Of a DNA stretch of 9,465 nt, positions 6,908 through 9,465 are shown piece by piece; position 1 is the stretch's first letter, and every line of letters begins with the position of its first letter. Source of the DNA: a bacterium. Lineage in GTDB: Bacteria; JACRDZ01; JAJRWM01. The DNA is taken from NCBI GenBank assembly GCA_024276815.1, contig JAJRWM010000013.1, positions 1-9,465 of the forward strand. Reading direction: 5' to 3'. Below the pieces are notes generated by a model that searched no databases, was not told the DNA's origin, and worked only from the letters and a program-made list of their open reading frames with translations. The position numbers and the translations under genes are program-made.

Positions 6908-7754
6908 AAAGGTTCTTAGTATAGGAGCCGGCAAACATCAGACGCCTCTGATTAAGGCGATCAGGGACTCAGGTTATTTAGCTGTCGCCGTGGATATTGA
7001 CCCCCAAGCGGATGGCGTTAAGTATGCCGACATATTCTATCCTGTCAGTATTTTTAACCGGGCTGAAGTTATTAAGTGCGCCCGACAGGTTAAGACAGAC
7101 GCTGTGATTACGGCGTCTTCTTTGCTCGGAGCCGGCAAAACAGTCAGCGCGGTTGCTCAATCACTCGGCCTTAAGGGGCCGTCAGCGAAAGCCATTACCA
7201 ATTCAACCAACAAGCTTAAATTAAAGTCTGCCTTACTTGCAAACGGCATTCCCACTCCACGATTTGGTGAACTGAGTTCAGATGCTCTTAATCAACCGGA
7301 GTTCCCGGTATTATTAAAACCGGTTTCCGGCGTCGGCGGAGAGAACATCAAATACTTTAAAAAGCCGGAAAACATCCGAAAACAATCATGGGATACGGCC
7401 TGTTTTTGGGAAGAGTATCTGGAAGGGGAGGGGATTTCGCTTTATGGATTGGTGGGTGACGAAGTATGTCAATGTATCTTGGCTGCCAATAAAAAGCACT
7501 CAGGCCCGCCGGATTTTACCAGACACGAACTAACGCCCATCCCTTTTCGGAGGAAGTATCAGGATCTTTTTCAGAAGATTGTAAAAGTTCTGGGAATCAA
7601 CTTCGGCCCTTTTTTTCAGATAGATTGTCTGAAACGGGGAGGGGAATTATACGTCATCGACGTAGGCATTGAAATTGACCCGCAAATCGCCGGGCTGCTA
7701 AACAGTGAATTTCAGCGCAATATTTACCGGGAAATGATCAAACTCGCTTTATAA
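6900..7754 (+). CDS. Short ATP-grasp ligase-like protein
   Basis: This 284-residue protein has the order of an ATP-grasp ligase. A pre-ATP-grasp domain with GAGKHQTP (9-16) and VDIDPQADG (31-39) comes first, then the Lys-bearing helix ending NGIPTPR (115-121), the nucleotide-binding FPVLLKP (135-141; Lys140), a glycine-rich loop SGVGGEN (143-149) and EEYLEGEG (171-178). ATP-grasp enzymes join a carboxylate to an amine or thiol through an acyl phosphate; PylC and carbamoyl-phosphate synthase are distant relatives. A metal-binding acidic residue is present at Asp242 (QIDC). The usual E-x-N-P-R stretch reads VIDVGIEID (252-260), so the Asn ligand seems to be replaced by Gly. At 284 residues it is shorter than most relatives (over 300). 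No clear ribosome site precedes ATG 6900, and the 8-bp overlap points to coupled translation. It may attach an amino acid to the glycan made by the operon; substrates are unknown. Confidence 0.8.
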   Translation: MPEKVLSIGAGKHQTPLIKAIRDSGYLAVAVDIDPQADGVKYADIFYPVSIFNRAEVIKCARQVKTDAVITASSLLGAGKTVSAVAQSLGLKGPSAKAITNSTNKLKLKSALLANGIPTPRFGELSSDALNQPEFPVLLKPVSGVGGENIKYFKKPENIRKQSWDTACFWEEYLEGEGISLYGLVGDEVCQCILAANKKHSGPPDFTRHELTPIPFRRKYQDLFQKIVKVLGINFGPFFQIDCLKRGGELYVIDVGIEIDPQIAGLLNSEFQRNIYREMIKLAL

Positions 7755-7832
7755 ACCAAAACAAATTAAAACCCCGGCTAAACAGGAACCGCAGACACTC
7801 CTTTCCAGACTTCGCTAAAAGAGTCTCCTGAC

Positions 7833-7849
7833 AAAAACCACTCATGGTT
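7833..7849 (-). terminator. Weak hairpin with short T-run, possible terminator of the zinc-ribbon gene
   Basis: Read on the minus strand, AACCA, loop TGAG, then TGGTT can fold into a 5-bp stem, followed by three further T residues. It begins about 57 bp after the stop of the small zinc-ribbon gene. The stem is short and the T-run partly belongs to it, so this is a candidate only. Confidence 0.25.
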
Positions 7850-7906
7850 GCGCATTATTTTATAATTATGAAAATCGCGTATTATAATTTTATTAATTGC
7901 TCTGCT

Positions 7907-8014
7907 CTATCTCTCAGCGGTAACCCTTAAATTACCACATCTCTTACAGCGGTAGACAACTGTCAAAGCGTCTTCCTTTTCCATGTCATGGCCGCAACAA
8001 ACGCAGGTTTTCAT
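7907..8014 (-). CDS. 35-residue zinc-ribbon microprotein
   Basis: Translating the minus strand from the ATG at 8012-8014 to the TAG at 7907-7909 gives 35 residues with two zinc-knuckle motifs. The first is TCVCCGH (Cys4-x2-Cys7-Gly, with an extra Cys6) and the second is RCKRCG (Cys23-x2-Cys26-Gly). The 15-residue spacer and paired CxxCG knuckles are what a minimal four-cysteine zinc ribbon or rubredoxin-like fold requires, so it should bind one metal ion. The start is supported by AAGGGGTGG on the minus strand (8020-8028), with its AAGGGG core 8 bp before the ATG. It lies 272 bp downstream of purQ on the same strand and may be transcribed separately. Its function is unknown; nucleic-acid binding or protein-protein roles are common for such small ribbons, but nothing here decides. 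A chance frame is unlikely given knuckles, start signal and stop together. Confidence 0.75.
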   Translation of the reverse strand: MKTCVCCGHDMEKEDALTVVYRCKRCGNLRVTAER

Positions 8015-8019
8015 GATAA

Positions 8020-8028
8020 CCACCCCTT
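8020..8028 (-). promoter_or_regulatory. Shine-Dalgarno site of the zinc-ribbon gene
   Basis: The minus strand reads AAGGGGTGG here, close to the consensus AAGGAGGTG. Its AAGGGG core ends 8 bp before the ATG at 8014. This site is the main reason, besides the cysteine pattern, to accept such a short gene. Confidence 0.6.
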
Positions 8029-8170
8029 TTCAATCTATTACTTTTGTTCCCCGGTTAATAACAATCAAGGAGAAACGACACTACTGATTATGCAAATTGC
8101 GTGCCACAATAAAACAAGCCGATTAATACTGACTTTTTTCTGCAATACCAACAAGTTACGTTCAATTATA

Positions 8171-8192
8171 TTTTTTTGTTTTTTTTTATTTT
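8171..8192. repeat. T-rich low-complexity tract
   Basis: Twenty of 22 bases are T on the plus strand, interrupted only by G at 8178 and A at 8188. It lies between purQ and the zinc-ribbon gene. I see no GC-rich stem directly before it that would make it a plus-strand terminator. On the minus strand it is an A-tract about 157 bp before the zinc-ribbon start, and could bend DNA or act as an AT-rich upstream element. Confidence 0.5.
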
Positions 8193-8227
8193 GGAGTTTT
8201 ATTACCCAACGCTAGGAAAAGTTTTGC

Positions 8228-8261
8228 CCATTATTTATTCGTTTTTCCTTAAAAACAATGG
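8228..8261 (-). terminator. Two-part hairpin after purQ, possible weak terminator
   Basis: Read on the minus strand, CCATT and AATGG enclose GTTTTT-AAGG-AAAAAC. This gives a 6-bp inner stem with a tetraloop, stacked on a 5-bp outer stem with an 8-base bulge on one side. It begins 26 bp after the purQ stop, a normal position for a transcription end. The stem is AT-rich, and only a short TTTT follows after GGGCAAAAC, so it does not match a strong intrinsic terminator. Confidence 0.35.
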
Positions 8262-8286
8262 ACGCGTAAAATTAAAACAAAAAGAT

Positions 8287-8967
8287 TTAACTACTTAAGG
8301 AACTGAAGACTCTTAGCCCATGATCATTGCCCAGTATCAATTCGGCGCACCGTTCAGGATGCGGCATCATACCGAGCACATTGCCCTTTTCATTACAGAT
8401 GCCGGCGATATTGTCGATTGAGCCATTGGGATTGCTTGCCCCATCAATTTCCCCTTCAGGCGAGCAATACTGAAAAACGATCTGGCCGTTATCCCTGAGC
8501 CTTTTCAAAGTCTCATCGGAAGCGAAATAATTACCTTCGGCGTGAGCGATGGGAATATTCAGGACTTCACCCGCTTGATATTTCCGGGTAAAGGGTATCG
8601 CGTTATTAACAACTTTGACCGGAGTAAACTTTGAGATAAATTTTAATGTTTTATTTCTCTGCATGGCGCCCGGCAACAAACCGGCTTCCAGAAGGATTTG
8701 AAAGCCGTTACAGATTCCGACAACCAGTCCGCCCCGGTCGGCGAAGTCCTTAACCGACCGCATAATTTTACTGAACATGGCCAGCGCGCCGGCTCTCAAA
8801 TAATCACCATAGGAAAAACCGCCCGGCAGAACAAGGCAGTCAAAGCCGTTGGTTATCTCCTTTTCATGCCAGAGATATTCAACGCTTTCCCGCAATACGT
8901 GTTTAACAACATGATAACAATCATGGTCCCAATTTGAGCCGGGAAAAACTACAACACCATATTTCAT
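8287..8967 (-). CDS. purQ: Phosphoribosylformylglycinamidine synthase subunit PurQ (glutaminase)
   Basis: PurQ hydrolyses glutamine and passes ammonia to PurL, which converts FGAR to FGAM in the fourth step of purine biosynthesis in the cytoplasm. The 226-residue length is normal for the stand-alone subunit. Class I glutaminase features are all present: FPGSN near the N-terminus (8-12), [13 protein letters not shown] (48-60), the nucleophile Cys86 in GICNGFQ (84-90), and the His203/Glu205 pair in MMPHPER (200-206). The sequence closely follows the Bacillus-type PurQ pattern, including LLPGAMQRN (97-105). The start at 8967 overlaps the purS stop by 4 bp (ATGA), supporting coupled synthesis of two subunits of one complex. 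The gene reads toward the glycan operon, and purL does not follow it. Confidence 0.97.
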   Translation of the reverse strand: MKYGVVVFPGSNWDHDCYHVVKHVLRESVEYLWHEKEITNGFDCLVLPGGFSYGDYLRAGALAMFSKIMRSVKDFADRGGLVVGICNGFQILLEAGLLPGAMQRNKTLKFISKFTPVKVVNNAIPFTRKYQAGEVLNIPIAHAEGNYFASDETLKRLRDNGQIVFQYCSPEGEIDGASNPNGSIDNIAGICNEKGNVLGMMPHPERCAELILGNDHGLRVFSSLSS

Positions 8968-9221
8968 AGGTCTACTTTTTCGGGCAGGATTTCAAAACGA
9001 TAGTTTTCAATGACCGGATTGCTTAACATCTCATGACAGATACGCTTCAGTTTTTCGGACGCGGCCTCCTGATCCTGATCATCCAGCCTGATTTCGAAGT
9101 ACTTACCCATTCTCACCTCATTAACGCCCTGGAAACCGATGTTATTCAACGCATGCCGTATTGTCTTGCCCTGGGGATCCAGGACGCCTTCTTTTAAAGT
9201 CACATAAACCTTCGCCTTCAT
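8964..9221 (-). CDS. purS: Phosphoribosylformylglycinamidine synthase subunit PurS
   Basis: PurS is the small structural subunit that bridges PurQ and the small-type PurL in FGAM synthase. At 85 residues it has the usual length. The pattern [15 protein letters not shown] (4-18), then a helix and [16 protein letters not shown] (32-47), is characteristic of the family. Its presence shows that this organism uses the three-subunit enzyme found in Firmicutes, archaea and many other bacteria, rather than the single-chain PurL of Gammaproteobacteria. The ATG at 9219-9221 follows the purC stop with no gap, and a GGAGAAAG lies upstream inside the end of purC. Its 3' end overlaps purQ by 4 bp. Confidence 0.96.
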   Translation of the reverse strand: MKAKVYVTLKEGVLDPQGKTIRHALNNIGFQGVNEVRMGKYFEIRLDDQDQEAASEKLKRICHEMLSNPVIENYRFEILPEKVDL

Positions 9222-9465
9222 TTAACTTGCCATCACTTTCTCCAGCACTTCCTGGTAAGCTTCCTCGACTTTACCCAAATCACGGCGGAAGCGGTCCTTA
9301 TCGAGCTTCTCCTTGGTATCGCTTTTCCAGAGCCTTGAAGTATCGGGGGAAATCTCGTCACCCAGTAAAATCGCTCCGTTATGCTCACCGAACTCAAGCT
9401 TAAGATCAACCAGGTCAATCCCCAAGGCTCGAAAGTAGTTAACCAGCACGGTATTGATTTTCAAA
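9222..9465 (-). CDS. purC: SAICAR synthetase PurC, C-terminal part (truncated by window edge)
   Basis: PurC joins CAIR and aspartate with ATP to give SAICAR, a later step of the same pathway as PurS and PurQ. Only the last 80 or so residues are in the window. They contain the family signature [13 protein letters not shown], then [14 protein letters not shown] and [12 protein letters not shown], which bind substrate near the C-terminus of SAICAR synthetases. The TTG codon at 9462-9464 is internal, not a start, because full-length PurC is about 230-240 residues and the frame stays open to the window edge. The stop codon TAA directly abuts the purS start. Confidence 0.95.
   Translation of the reverse strand, partial: LKINTVLVNYFRALGIDLVDLKLEFGEHNGAILLGDEISPDTSRLWKSDTKEKLDKDRFRRDLGKVEEAYQEVLEKVMAS

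Larger units (their letters stand above)
7755..8286. other. AT-rich intergenic region between convergent gene groups
   Basis: These 532 bases separate the glycan operon on the plus strand from purQ on the minus strand. The only convincing gene inside is the small minus-strand zinc-ribbon gene at 7907-8014. The rest is visibly AT-rich compared with the flanking genes. It contains a weak hairpin at 7836-7849, a short inverted repeat TTATAAT/ATTATAA (7860-7866 and 7881-7887), a T-rich tract near 8171-8192 and a two-part hairpin at 8228-8261. A poor promoter-like pair for the zinc-ribbon gene can be drawn on the minus strand (TTGTTT at 8112-8117, CATAAT at 8087-8092), but its 19-bp spacing makes it unreliable. 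No tRNA, CRISPR or insertion sequence was seen. Confidence 0.7.

Noticed and set aside
7125-7145. Walker A-like GAGKT in the ATP-grasp protein
   Set aside because: The full GxxxxGK[ST] pattern is not met and the segment belongs to the pre-ATP-grasp Rossmann domain; the nucleotide is bound by the ATP-grasp Lys and Glu residues.
7783-7830. Possible terminator after the ATP-grasp gene (CAGG/CCTG outer and AGACT/AGTCT inner repeats)
   Set aside because: The pairing leaves a large one-sided bulge and no T-run follows on the plus strand, so it does not qualify as an intrinsic terminator.
7988-8215. 75-residue plus-strand open frame in the intergenic gap
   Set aside because: Its product is low-complexity and Phe-rich because of the T-tract, it lies partly antisense to the better supported zinc-ribbon gene, and it has no recognisable domain.
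8698-8937. 79-residue plus-strand open frame antisense to purQ
   Set aside because: It lies entirely within purQ, whose catalytic residues are intact; the translation shows no domain.
9161-9403. Plus-strand 80-residue and minus-strand 61-residue frames over the purC/purS junction
   Set aside because: Both are shadows of purC and purS, whose family signatures are clear in their own frames.

Overview
The window is bacterial, with Shine-Dalgarno sites, dense overlapping genes and bacterial-type purine genes. It holds two unrelated, convergent gene groups separated by an AT-rich gap. A secreted multidomain protein with TolB-like propeller and PEGA repeats, a B12-type radical SAM protein fused to a glycosyltransferase-like module, and split PurS/PurQ together suggest an uncultured, probably diderm lineage. 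The sequence alone does not fix the phylum.

Plus strand, 1-7754: seven genes with essentially no spacing. They are a 5'-truncated radical SAM protein, two family 2 glycosyltransferases (GT2), a 904-residue exported protein (two CsgG/TolB-N-like repeats, two PEGA-like repeats, a six-bladed propeller, two more PEGA repeats), a small membrane-tailed protein resembling the N-terminal half of a GT9 (heptosyltransferase-type) enzyme, a third GT2, and a short ATP-grasp protein. Neighbours overlap by 4, 4, 20, 4 and 8 bp, and one pair is separated by 4 bp, so this is a single translationally coupled operon whose promoter lies upstream of the window. The inferred theme is assembly and decoration of a surface glycan, with the exported protein acting in the envelope. 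The half-GT9 module occurs twice: as the C-terminal tail of the radical SAM protein and as the free-standing protein about 4.5 kb downstream.

Gap, 7755-8286: AT-rich. It contains one small minus-strand gene with a good ribosome binding site, encoding a 35-residue zinc-ribbon protein, together with weak hairpins and a T-rich tract. No strong classical terminator is visible for either gene group.

Minus strand, 8287-9465: the end of a purine biosynthesis operon in the order purC (truncated by the window edge), purS, purQ. purC and purS abut and purS and purQ overlap by 4 bp. purL, which often follows purQ, is absent here.
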